From Phycisphaeraceae bacterium (lineage in GTDB: Bacteria; Planctomycetota; Phycisphaerae; Phycisphaerales; UBA1924), in contig JAJTHN010000010.1 in assembly GCA_021297895.1 (NCBI GenBank), positions 1-64,000 on the forward strand: a stretch of 64,000 nucleotides of DNA. Reading direction: 5' to 3'. Of this stretch, positions 50,570-57,464 are shown one piece after another (the first letter of the stretch is position 1; each line of letters opens with the position of its first letter). Both the position numbers and the translations under genes were made by a program. The notes below the pieces were generated by a model. That model was not told the origin of the DNA, searched no databases, and worked only from the letters and a program-made list of their open reading frames with translations.

Positions 50570-51073
50570 ATGAAGTGTGTGGACCGCCATCCGATCATCG
50601 TGACCGACCAAAAGGCCGCCTGCGAGATCTTCTGGACCAAAGTTTGTGGACTGACAGTCGGTTTTTCGAGCTCATGGTTCGTCTACCTCACCGCGGCGGA
50701 CGGCTCCGCATCGATCGCGTTCATGTCCCCCGACCACCCATCCGCCCCGCCCGGCCCCGAGAAGTTCGGTGGCCAGGGGATGTGTCTGGAACTCCAGGTT
50801 GAAGACGCCGGCGCCGCGCTGGCGGAACTCACGGCCAGGGGGCTGAACGTGGAGTATCCGCTGACGGATGAGCCGTTCGGCCAGAGGCGATTCGGCTTCC
50901 GCGATCCATCGGGATTGTGGGTGGATGTGGTCCAGCAGACGCAGCCCAAGGAGGGCTGGTGGGACCGGTACATGGTCGCGGGCGGCGCGGCGGATGCCGC
51001 GGCGGGCCAGCGCGAATCTGAAAGCGGAAAGGGGGGGATTCGAACCCCCGATACGCGCTTAACGCACGTATAA
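50570..51073 (+). CDS. VOC (glyoxalase-like) protein running into an antisense tRNA
   Basis: A single VOC module of about 130 residues (HPIIVTDQKAACEIFWTKVCGLTVGFSSSWFVYLTAADGSASIAFMSPDH...GQGMCLELQVEDAGAALAELTARGLNVEYPLTDEPFGQRRFGFRDPSGLWVDVVQQTQP), a fold used for glyoxalases, dioxygenases and drug-binding proteins. It is divergent from TetR and probably TetR-controlled. The fold should end near WVDVVQQTQP; about 35 further residues are encoded before the stop, the last 16 of them antisense to the tRNA-Ser gene. Length with tail is 167 residues. Ligand unknown. Confidence 0.82.
   Translation: MKCVDRHPIIVTDQKAACEIFWTKVCGLTVGFSSSWFVYLTAADGSASIAFMSPDHPSAPPGPEKFGGQGMCLELQVEDAGAALAELTARGLNVEYPLTDEPFGQRRFGFRDPSGLWVDVVQQTQPKEGWWDRYMVAGGAADAAAGQRESESGKGGIRTPDTRLTHV
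50649..50659 (-). promoter_or_regulatory. Third TetR operator copy, inside the VOC gene
   Basis: GACTGACAGTC, the reverse complement of the two upstream operators, sits about 80 bp inside the VOC gene, 126 bp past the second operator's edge. A distant site like this could support DNA looping or roadblock repression. The codons here (L, T, V) also lie in an ordinary part of the VOC fold. Confidence 0.55.
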
Positions 51074-51116
51074 CGGTTTAGCAAACCGTCGCCTTCAGCC
51101 TCTCGGCCACCTTTCC
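51025..51116 (-). tRNA. tRNA-Ser (anticodon GCU)
   Basis: Acceptor stem: GGAAAGG at the 5' end (51116-51110) pairs with CCTTTCC (51032-51026), discriminator G at 51025. The anticodon GCT is at 51082-51080, in loop TTTGCTAAA. A long variable arm typical of tRNA-Ser follows (TACGTGCGTTAAGCGCGTA) and the T-loop is GGTTCGAATCC. CCA is not encoded. It decodes AGC and AGU. Confidence 0.97.
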
Positions 51117-51125
51117 GTCGGGAGC

Positions 51126-51131
51126 ATGATA
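51126..51131 (-). promoter_or_regulatory. Possible -10 for tRNA-Ser
   Basis: TATCAT on the minus strand lies 9 bp before the mature tRNA 5' end. A -35 at 18-bp spacing reads GGTGGC, a weak match. Confidence 0.4.
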
Positions 51132-51179
51132 GCCGACCGCCGCGGCGAGGCCACCGGGGCTCGGGGCTACGCTGGTGGC

Positions 51180-51548
51180 ATGAGCCGATACGAGCAGTTT
51201 CAGGACTTTCGCACCCGACTCAACCAGCGAATCCTCGGGAATCAGCCCGGGTCGGGGACGCAGGTGACCAAGCGGTTCTTCTCGCTGGATGGCCAGGCGT
51301 ACAGGGCCGGGGCGCTGAACGAGAAGACCAAGGAGCTGCTGGGGCTGTGCGCGTCGATGGTCCTGCGCTGTGATGACTGCGTGTCGTACCACATCGACCA
51401 GTGCATCAAGCAGGGGTGCAGCGATGAGGAACTCTGGGAGTGCTTCGACGTTGCGCTGATCGTCGGCGGGTCGATCGTCATTCCGCACCTGCGCCGCGCG
51501 GTGGAATTTGTTGACGAGTGCCGCAAGCGCGGGGTTCAGGGCGCCTGA
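51180..51548 (+). CDS. AhpD/carboxymuconolactone decarboxylase-family protein
   Basis: 122 residues; the CMD helical bundle includes ALNEKTKELLGLCASMVLRCDDCVSYHIDQCIKQGCSDEELWECFDVALIVGGSIVIPHLRRAVEFV. The C-x-x-C pair in LRCDDCVSYH with the following His is the AhpD-type redox site. Such proteins act as peroxidase partners or decarboxylases. ATG 51180 fits the fold start; an ATG at 51126 adds 18 residues. Its 3' end overlaps the convergent dehydrogenase by 13 bases. Confidence 0.85.
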   Translation: MSRYEQFQDFRTRLNQRILGNQPGSGTQVTKRFFSLDGQAYRAGALNEKTKELLGLCASMVLRCDDCVSYHIDQCIKQGCSDEELWECFDVALIVGGSIVIPHLRRAVEFVDECRKRGVQGA

Positions 51549-52519
51549 AGCGCGTCGTAGAGATCCTTGACCACCCAGCTCATATTCTTCTGGGCCAGGT
51601 CGGTCGAACTGGCGATGTGCGGGCTGAGGTGGACGTTCTCGATTTCCAGCAGCGGGTACGTCGCGTCGAAGGGCTCGGGCTCGTGAACATCCAGCAGCGC
51701 GCTGGCGGCGGGGTGGGCGATCATGAAGTCGGCCAGCGCGATCGTGTCGACCACGAAGCCGCGGGAGGTGTTGATGAAGATCACGTCGCTTCGCAGGCGG
51801 TTGATCGCATCGGCATTGACGGCGTGGCGGTTGCTCTTGCGCCCGTCGATGTGCACGGTGAGGATGTCGCTCTGCGCGCAGAGGTCCTCTCTGCTGACCG
51901 GCTCGGCCCCGAACCGGCGCGGCCCGTCGAAGGTGAGCAGGTCGTGGTAGATCACGCGCATGCCCAGCGCAGCCCCGACGCGCGCGACGCCGGAGCCGAT
52001 GCGGCCCAGGCCCCAGATGCCCAGGGTCAGTTCGCGGAGTTGCTTGCGGGCGCGGAGTTCTTGGCGGAGTTCCTTCCAGCGTGCGGGTTCGACGGCTTCG
52101 CTCAGGAACAGCCGCGGGCGCGTCGCGTCGAGCATCAGCGCGGTGACGAACTCGATGACGGCGGAGGTGTTGGCGTCGGGCGTGTTGAGCACGCGGATGT
52201 TTCGGGCGGCGCAGGCGTCCTGATCGACGTTATCCAGGCCGACACCGGCGCGGGCGACGACGCGCAGGCGCGGCAGGCGGTCGAGCAGTGCCGCATCGAC
52301 GCGTGTGTACGTGCGGACCAGCAGCGCGCTGGCGGTGCCCGCGGCGGCGGCGAACTCGGGGCTGTCGGGCGCAGCGGCGATGACGGTGCAGCGTTCGCGC
52401 AGCCACGCCGCGGGCTCATCATCGAGATGCTCGGTGAGCAGGACGATGGGGCGAGGACCGGCCTCGGCGTCGGCGGGGTTGCCGGGCTTGCCGAGCGGGG
52501 CGGGCTGGCCCGGGCTCAC
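51536..52519 (-). CDS. D-isomer-specific 2-hydroxyacid dehydrogenase
   Basis: NAD-dependent enzyme of the D-3-phosphoglycerate/formate dehydrogenase family, 327 residues. Rossmann motif is LGIWGLGRIGSGVARVGAALGMRVIYHD. The catalytic triad is Arg in NTSRGFVVDT, Glu in DVHEPEP and His in SPHIASSTD. The N-terminal RVVARAGVGLDNVD is the family substrate loop. Without the C-terminal ACT domain it is not a full-length SerA, so the substrate is open. GTG 52519 overlaps the ybaB stop (GTGA), so the two are translationally coupled. Confidence 0.88.
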   Translation of the reverse strand: MSPGQPAPLGKPGNPADAEAGPRPIVLLTEHLDDEPAAWLRERCTVIAAAPDSPEFAAAAGTASALLVRTYTRVDAALLDRLPRLRVVARAGVGLDNVDQDACAARNIRVLNTPDANTSAVIEFVTALMLDATRPRLFLSEAVEPARWKELRQELRARKQLRELTLGIWGLGRIGSGVARVGAALGMRVIYHDLLTFDGPRRFGAEPVSREDLCAQSDILTVHIDGRKSNRHAVNADAINRLRSDVIFINTSRGFVVDTIALADFMIAHPAASALLDVHEPEPFDATYPLLEIENVHLSPHIASSTDLAQKNMSWVVKDLYDALQAP

Positions 52520-52902
52520 TTGCGCCCCATGAGTTTCTGGAGTTCGGGAGACTGGGCGACCAGGTCGCCGATGCCCAGGTCGTTGGCCTCGCGGAGGATC
52601 TCGTCCTTGAGGATGTCGGCGGCGCGTGCCTGCGCGGCGTTCATCGCGCCGGCGATGAGGCCCTGGAGCTTCTCGCGAGTGGCCGCGTCGGTGCCGGCGC
52701 GGGAGAGCATGGCGGGGTCGAGCGTGACGGAAAGGACCTTGAGTTTGGCGTTGGTCACGATCGCGACGGCCTTGTCGGGCGAGGCGACGTTGATGGTGCG
52801 CTGATCCAGGTTGCTCTGCACGCGCTGGACGGCCTCGGCGATGGCGTCCTTCTTCTTGGCCAGGCTGGCGATGGCTCCGAGGCTCTTGAGGCTGTCGAAC
52901 AT
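52516..52902 (-). CDS. YbaB/EbfC family nucleoid-associated protein
   Basis: 128-residue protein of the YbaB/EbfC type, a small dimeric DNA-binding protein that bends DNA and often accompanies recR or dnaX. The core is MFDSLKSLGAIASLAKKKDAIAEAVQRVQSNLDQRTI (helix), the central strands KAVAIVTNAKLKVLSVTLDP, and EKLQGLIAGAMNAAQARAADILKDEI. The usual companions (dnaX, recR) are absent; here it is followed by the hydroxyacid dehydrogenase, which overlaps its stop by four bases. Confidence 0.85.
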   Translation of the reverse strand: MFDSLKSLGAIASLAKKKDAIAEAVQRVQSNLDQRTINVASPDKAVAIVTNAKLKVLSVTLDPAMLSRAGTDAATREKLQGLIAGAMNAAQARAADILKDEILREANDLGIGDLVAQSPELQKLMGRK

Positions 52903-53228
52903 GGGTGGGGTCTCCGTTGGGGGATGGTAAACACGCTCGCCGTGTCGGGGCGGAATGCCGAGGGGCGAACTACGATTGGGGCGGGTCACCGGTTTCGTGC
53001 GGTGATGCTCGATCACTGAAGATGGGAGCGAGCCGTTGCTGATCGAGCCCACAGGCCGAACCGCATCGATTCGTCGACAGCCCGAAAGCCGGACGAGTCG
53101 GTGGCACGCCAAGGGCAGAAGCCGGTGCCACACCCCCGGCGACTTCTATCGATTTGACAACGTGATTCCATCAGAGCAGGAAGGGCTAGACTTACAACGG
53201 CGGACTGGCGGAAGACTGGGAAGGCAAG
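52903..53228. other. Gene-free divergent region with a hairpin
   Basis: 326 bp between ybaB (minus) and the 53229 gene. A perfect 7-bp inverted repeat GTGGCAC ... GTGCCAC is at 53101-53107 and 53125-53131. TTGACA at 53154-53159 is a good -35, but no matching -10 is at standard spacing. The final 90 bp are less GC-rich than the neighbours. No ORF or RNA recognised. Confidence 0.5.
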
Positions 53229-53696
53229 ATGACGATTCTTGAGGATCTCTTCATTGCGGCAAAGGGTGGTCCGATTCGCGCATTTGGCGTGGAGCTCCAT
53301 TGGGGGCTGCGGATCCCCGCTAGCTCCGGGGACGAGTTCGAAGTCCAAATTGTTCACTGGAATCAGTGCGGCAACCGTCAGGGCGTCGGAGTGGTTTCTG
53401 ATGGAGAGCTCGAAGTTGATGGAGAAGTGTTCAAGCGACGGGTGACGGTGGACCTGTGGGCGGAGTCGTGGGGAGATGAGCCTTGTCGAGTGATTGTGGG
53501 GAAAAAGTGTACTCGCATTGGTTTCGCGAATCTCTTCTATGCACCACCCCTTCGATGGACCCAATTCAGCGGTGATGCGGCGATGCTGATTGAGTCGGCA
53601 CCGGATCATTGGACCTGTCGCTGTCGAGACTGTACCCGTATAGTTGGAGATCCAGTTTTCAATGATATTGTCTTCAAGGTGCGGCGTGTTCGATAA
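53229..53696 (+). CDS. Small unrecognised protein, less GC-rich than neighbours
   Basis: 155 residues, no known family. Starts MTILEDLFIAAKGG with GGAAGG ahead of ATG 53229. The sequence is acidic and beta-strand-rich with FEVQIVHWNQCGNRQGVGVVSDGELEVDG. It ends in a possible metal site HWTCRCRDCTRI (C-x-C-x-x-C). The visibly lower GC content suggests recent acquisition. Downstream is the unusual 53697-54384 stretch. Confidence 0.55.
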   Translation: MTILEDLFIAAKGGPIRAFGVELHWGLRIPASSGDEFEVQIVHWNQCGNRQGVGVVSDGELEVDGEVFKRRVTVDLWAESWGDEPCRVIVGKKCTRIGFANLFYAPPLRWTQFSGDAAMLIESAPDHWTCRCRDCTRIVGDPVFNDIVFKVRRVR

Positions 53697-53908
53697 TAAT
53701 ATATGAGAGCACGAGTGCCGGTCCGGACAGAATCAGCCGCGCAGGATGGCATATGAGTTACATCAAACTGTACAGTAGGCCGTGTCACCATTCTTTGCTG
53801 GGCGCCAGACGACCAACTGTTCGGGGAGCATGGCGCCGGTGCCTGCTTGCTTGGGCATGAGATCGGCGGCAGTGCGGCAAGGTACCAGCATCTCCCCCTC
53901 GGGTGTCC

Positions 53909-53922
53909 TGCATCGCGATGCA
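53909..53922. promoter_or_regulatory. Perfect 14-bp palindrome
   Basis: TGCATCGCGATGCA is a perfect 14-bp palindrome eight bases before copy A of the dispersed repeat. It could be an operator or a recombination target. Confidence 0.35.
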
Positions 53923-53929
53923 AATCAGG

Positions 53930-54035
53930 TCCGCCCTCAGACGGGCGGACGGAGCCGCGAGAGGGTGGTTGTGCTTTCTGCTCCCCGGCGGCTTGCTCGC
54001 GGAGCCTCGCTGCGCCGCCAGCAACGGTCGTGCGC
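53930..54035 (+). repeat. Dispersed ~105-bp repeat, copy A
   Basis: Inverted counterpart of 46797-46900. Conserved blocks are the hairpin (53930-53949), CGGCGGCTTGCTCGC (53986-54000) and the 35-bp block 54001-54035. In this copy GGCGGC (53987-53992) can pair with GCCGCC (54014-54019). Boundaries match those of copy B. It lies in the 688-bp gene-free stretch 53697-54384, in which I see no other RNA gene or trustworthy ORF. Confidence 0.75.
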
Positions 54036-54130
54036 ACTTCGTGCGGAGAGTGGGGGTTCGGAGGCGAGGGTGTTCGGCGTGGGCTTTTGGCGGCACGGGC
54101 GATCCGGACCTTTGGCGAGGACGCCTCAGG

Positions 54131-54170
54131 TCCGGCGTCCGGGGGCGTCCAGGGGCGTATGGGGGCGTCT
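54131..54170 (+). repeat. Four 10-bp units with GGCGT cores
   Basis: TCCGGCGTCC, GGGGGCGTCC, AGGGGCGTAT and GGGGGCGTCT lie back to back. The 10-bp period is about one helical turn, so all units face one side of the DNA. This is 215 bp upstream of the L,D-transpeptidase gene; it could be a regulatory array or simple slippage. Confidence 0.55.
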
Positions 54171-54384
54171 GGAGGGCACCTGGCGAGTGTTTTGGGGCGC
54201 GAGTGGGCGGTGTGGGGCTGTGGCGGGGGGCTTGGGGGGTGGAAAGGTGGGCTCGTTGGGCTTGGTGGGCCGATAAAGTTTGATGAAGCGGTCCGCGTGG
54301 ATGGTGCGGGGCGCGATACGAGCACATCCGCGGCCCTGTTTGTCGGCGAGAGTCGGCGGGGGTCGCCTTGTTCGAGGTTGAACC

Positions 54385-55647
54385 ATGACGCTGCCGAGCC
54401 AGACCGCACGGGTTGAGTCACGCGTGAGCATTTCTCCCAAGCGCACGCCGTTCGGCGCGCCCAGCGCGCTGGCCGGGGTCGTGATCGTGGGGATCGTCGC
54501 GCTGTCGCTGGCGGCGGGTCTGTTCATCTGGAGCAGGCTCTCCGGCGGTGAGGCCAACATGCCGGCGCACGATCTGGCGGCCAAGGCCGCGGGGCCGGCG
54601 GCTGATGCCCCGGTCAACGCCGCGGCGGATACATCGGCGATGCGTGCGGCGAGCGGGCCGGTGGTGATCGACATGATCCCGACGGCCACGCCGGATGCGC
54701 CGGCGGGAGCGCCGACGACCGCCGCGGGGTCGACGGTGGCCGCTACGACGACACCGGCGACCGCGCCCGCCACCGGTCCCGGCGCGGGCGAGACGACGGC
54801 GCCGGGTGCGGGCCTTCCGACGGGTGTGGCGCAGTCGGCGGTGGAGAGTGCGCAGCGCGCGCTGGCGGCGGGCAAGCCGGTGGAGGCGCGCGAGGTGCTC
54901 AACCGGGCGTTGTTCGATGCGAGCACATCGGCGGCGGATCGGGCGGCGATGCGTGCGCAGATCGCGGCGCTGAATGAGCAGTTGTTCTTCGGGCCGGTGG
55001 TCGCGGCGGGGGATCCGCTGAGCGACTGGTACACGGTGCGGGCGGGCGATTCGCTGGTGCGGATCGTTCGGTCGCAGAGCCTGCCGACGGACTGGCGGCT
55101 CTTGCAGCGGCTGAACCGGATGAGCAGCCCCAACGCGCTGCGTGTCGGCCAGCGGCTGAAGGTGATCCGCCAGCCGCTGCACGCGGTGGTGCACAAGAAG
55201 GACTATCGACTGGACCTGTGGGCGGGCTCGCCGCTGCCGATGGGCAGTTCGGCGATCACGAACCCGGGGCCGGATGGGCAGGCGTCGGGCTGGACGTTCA
55301 TCCGCTCGTTCCGCGTGGGGCTCGGCGAGAGCAACGGGACGCCGACAGGGCTGTTCATCGTGCGGCCGAACTCGAAGTTGGTCGATCCGCGCTGGGTGAA
55401 CCCGCGGACGGGGCAGGTGTATGCCGCGAGCGACCCGCAGAACCCGATCGGCGAGTTCTGGATCGGGCTCGATGGCGTTGACGCGAGCACGCGGCAGCTT
55501 GCGGGCTACGGCATTCACGGGACGATCGAGCCGGACTCGATCGGTCAGCAGCGCTCGATGGGGTGCGTGCGGCTGGGGTCGGAGGACATCGCGCTGCTGT
55601 ACGAGTTGCTGATCGACCGGATCAGCACGGTGCGGATCGTGGACTGA
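54385..55647 (+). CDS. LysM and L,D-transpeptidase (YkuD) protein
   Basis: 420 residues: a membrane anchor (ALAGVVIVGIVALSLAAGLFIW), an Ala/Thr/Pro-rich linker, a helical segment (VESAQRALAAGKPVEAREVLNRALF), a LysM domain (DWYTVRAGDSLVRIVRSQSLPTDWRLLQRLNRMSSPNALRVGQRLKVI) that binds glycan, and a YkuD catalytic domain. The active site H-x16-C is visible: His in GIHGTIEPDSIGQQRSMGC and Cys at about 394 (CVRLGSED). The enzyme makes or exchanges 3-3 peptidoglycan crosslinks or attaches wall proteins. Confidence 0.9.
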   Translation: MTLPSQTARVESRVSISPKRTPFGAPSALAGVVIVGIVALSLAAGLFIWSRLSGGEANMPAHDLAAKAAGPAADAPVNAAADTSAMRAASGPVVIDMIPTATPDAPAGAPTTAAGSTVAATTTPATAPATGPGAGETTAPGAGLPTGVAQSAVESAQRALAAGKPVEAREVLNRALFDASTSAADRAAMRAQIAALNEQLFFGPVVAAGDPLSDWYTVRAGDSLVRIVRSQSLPTDWRLLQRLNRMSSPNALRVGQRLKVIRQPLHAVVHKKDYRLDLWAGSPLPMGSSAITNPGPDGQASGWTFIRSFRVGLGESNGTPTGLFIVRPNSKLVDPRWVNPRTGQVYAASDPQNPIGEFWIGLDGVDASTRQLAGYGIHGTIEPDSIGQQRSMGCVRLGSEDIALLYELLIDRISTVRIVD

Positions 55648-55686
55648 GTGCCGCGGTGCGGGGGAAGGACTTGGGCGGTGGGGGCG

Positions 55687-56868
55687 TCAGTGGATGAAGT
55701 TGGCCCAGGGGTGGGCGTTGTTGGCGTTGCTATTGGTGGAGATATCTCCGCCGAGGCTGACGGTGACGAAGGGTCCGATGCTGTTGGTGGATTGGATCTG
55801 GAAGTTGCCGGTGTTCTGGCGGAAGGTGTTGCGCGCGATGAAGGAGCCGTTGCCGGTCAGGCGCAGGCCCTGGCCGTTGCCCGAGAAGGTGTTGTTCTCG
55901 ATGCGGTGGTTGTTCTGGGTGCTGACCAGGCCGCCGTTGGTGGTCGAGCCCGGGGCGTTGTTGGTCAGGTGGTTGTCGGTGACCAGGCACTGAGCGCCGG
56001 CGAGGGTGATGCCGGTGAGGGTCGAGGCGGTGACAAGGTTGTTGCGGATGATGGAGCGTGCGCCGACGTTGATGCCTTCCTGGCGTGCGGCGACGATGGT
56101 GTTTCGCTCGATGGTGCTGGTTGCGCCGGCGAGGATTCCCGAGCCGCGTGTGCCGCGGATCATGTTGTCGCGGACGACGGAGGCATCGGCGACGGAGATG
56201 CCGGGACCGTCGCCGAGGGTGGTAGCGACGTTGATGGTGTTCTTCTCGATGATGGCGCCGTTGCCGGCGAAGATGCCGCCGCCGACGTTGTCGAGCATGG
56301 TGCAGCCGGTGACGATCGCGGCGAGTGATCCGTTGAGGTTGATGGCGGCCAGCGAGTTGTTGGAGAGGCGAACGGCGTCGACGCGGACGTTGTCGGCCTG
56401 GATGTTGATGCCGGAGCCGGGCCAGTTTCGGATCGTGCCGTTGCGGACTTCGATGTTGCGGTAGTACCGGGCGGGGTCGGCGTACGAGATGCCATCGCCC
56501 GCGCCGGACACGCCGATGAGCGCGAAGCCGTTGAGATCGATGGTGATGTTGTCGCTGGCGATGACCAGACCGTTGCGGCCGGCGGTGGCGGTGATGTTGC
56601 CCGAGAGGTAGTACGAGCCGGGGCGGTCCAGGAGGTACAGGGCGGTGCCGACACCGGAGACGGTGTTGATGTTGATGCGGGGTTCGACCTCGGCGAGGGA
56701 CTTGAAGTTGGTGGGGCTCAGAGCCGAGTCGGCGACGGGGCCGGCGGGAGGCTCCAGCGGCCCGGCCAGCGCGGCGGCCAGGACGAGGGAGAGCGCGGCG
56801 ATCGGCGCGACCAGCCGCGGCCAGGTGAGCGGAGACGGTGTGGCGGTCATCTGGGGTGGAGTGGGCAT
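55687..56868 (-). CDS. Secreted right-handed beta-helix protein
   Basis: Signal peptide (LVAPIAALSLVLAAALAG) then about 340 residues of repeating beta-helix rungs. The rungs resemble NosD/pectate-lyase-type parallel helices, with Asn-ladder motifs such as GLVIASDNITIDLNGFALIG, YRNIEVRNGTIRNW, GGGIFAGNGAIIEKNTI, GSGILAGATSTIERNTI and GGLVSTQNNHRIENNTFSGN. No catalytic residues can be assigned. ATG 56868 is chosen; an in-frame ATG at 56850 is also possible. Likely it binds or degrades polysaccharide at the surface (inference). Confidence 0.82.
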   Translation of the reverse strand: MPTPPQMTATPSPLTWPRLVAPIAALSLVLAAALAGPLEPPAGPVADSALSPTNFKSLAEVEPRININTVSGVGTALYLLDRPGSYYLSGNITATAGRNGLVIASDNITIDLNGFALIGVSGAGDGISYADPARYYRNIEVRNGTIRNWPGSGINIQADNVRVDAVRLSNNSLAAINLNGSLAAIVTGCTMLDNVGGGIFAGNGAIIEKNTINVATTLGDGPGISVADASVVRDNMIRGTRGSGILAGATSTIERNTIVAARQEGINVGARSIIRNNLVTASTLTGITLAGAQCLVTDNHLTNNAPGSTTNGGLVSTQNNHRIENNTFSGNGQGLRLTGNGSFIARNTFRQNTGNFQIQSTNSIGPFVTVSLGGDISTNSNANNAHPWANFIH

Positions 56869-57158
56869 GTCGATGCTCGGGAGGTTCGGGCGGGTCTTGC
56901 GGATACGTGTGACCTCTAAGGATGATCGCGCCGGCGGGCCGGGCAAGGGCGAAGACCCTCAAGACGGGGGAAGTTGATGGCGTGCGCCCTGCAGACCCGC
57001 GAATGGGGGCGGGTTTTGGGGGCTTTCGGCGAATGACGGCGGGGGCGAATTCCGATAACGAAAGCCACGCGTGGCTGGCGACAGGTTGAGCGGGCGTCGC
57101 TAGAATGGGTCGGCTGTGTCCCAAGAGGGTGACACGGGTTGAGTTTTGGAGATTGAAC

Positions 57159-57422
57159 ATGCCGCATGTGATTGCTGAGCCGTGCATCGCGACCAAGGAC
57201 ACCTCGTGCGTGGAGGTGTGCCCTGTGGACTGCATTCATCCGACCAAGAACGAGCCGGACTTTGGCAAGAGCAACCAGCTGTTCATCGATCCGAACACGT
57301 GCATCGACTGCGGTCTGTGCGTGGATGAGTGCCCGGTGAAGGCGATCTTCCCGGAAGAGGACCTGCCCAAGGAGTGGACGAAGTTCGTGCAGGTGAACCT
57401 TGAGTACTACAAGGGCAAGTGA
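57159..57422 (+). CDS. fdxA: Seven-iron ferredoxin (3Fe-4S/4Fe-4S)
   Basis: An 87-residue bacterial-type ferredoxin. The first cysteine set C-x7-C-x3-C-P (CIATKDTSCVEVCP, then DCIHP) lacks the usual C-x2-C-x2-C and is typical of the 3Fe-4S-holding half. The second set CIDCGLCVDECP holds a 4Fe-4S cluster. The short C-terminal LPKEWTKFVQVNLEYYKGK is as in FdxA-type proteins. ATG 57159 has GGAG upstream. No redox partner gene lies nearby. It converges with murJ. Confidence 0.88.
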   Translation: MPHVIAEPCIATKDTSCVEVCPVDCIHPTKNEPDFGKSNQLFIDPNTCIDCGLCVDECPVKAIFPEEDLPKEWTKFVQVNLEYYKGK

Positions 57423-57429
57423 GCACGAT

Positions 57430-57449
57430 GGTCACGTCCTGTCGTGACC
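57430..57449. terminator. Bidirectional hairpin between fdxA and murJ
   Basis: GGTCACG (57430-57436) and CGTGACC (57443-57449) are perfect inverted arms with a 6-base loop, between two convergent genes that end at 57422 and 57465. Likely a shared terminator. Confidence 0.6.
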
Positions 57450-57464
57450 GGTTGGCCGCGAGAC

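Noticed and set aside
53606-54421. Minus-strand 271-codon frame across the gene-free stretch
   Set aside because: Pro/Arg/Ser-rich and partly antisense to the 53229 gene, with no domain or ribosome binding site. It spans the dispersed repeat.
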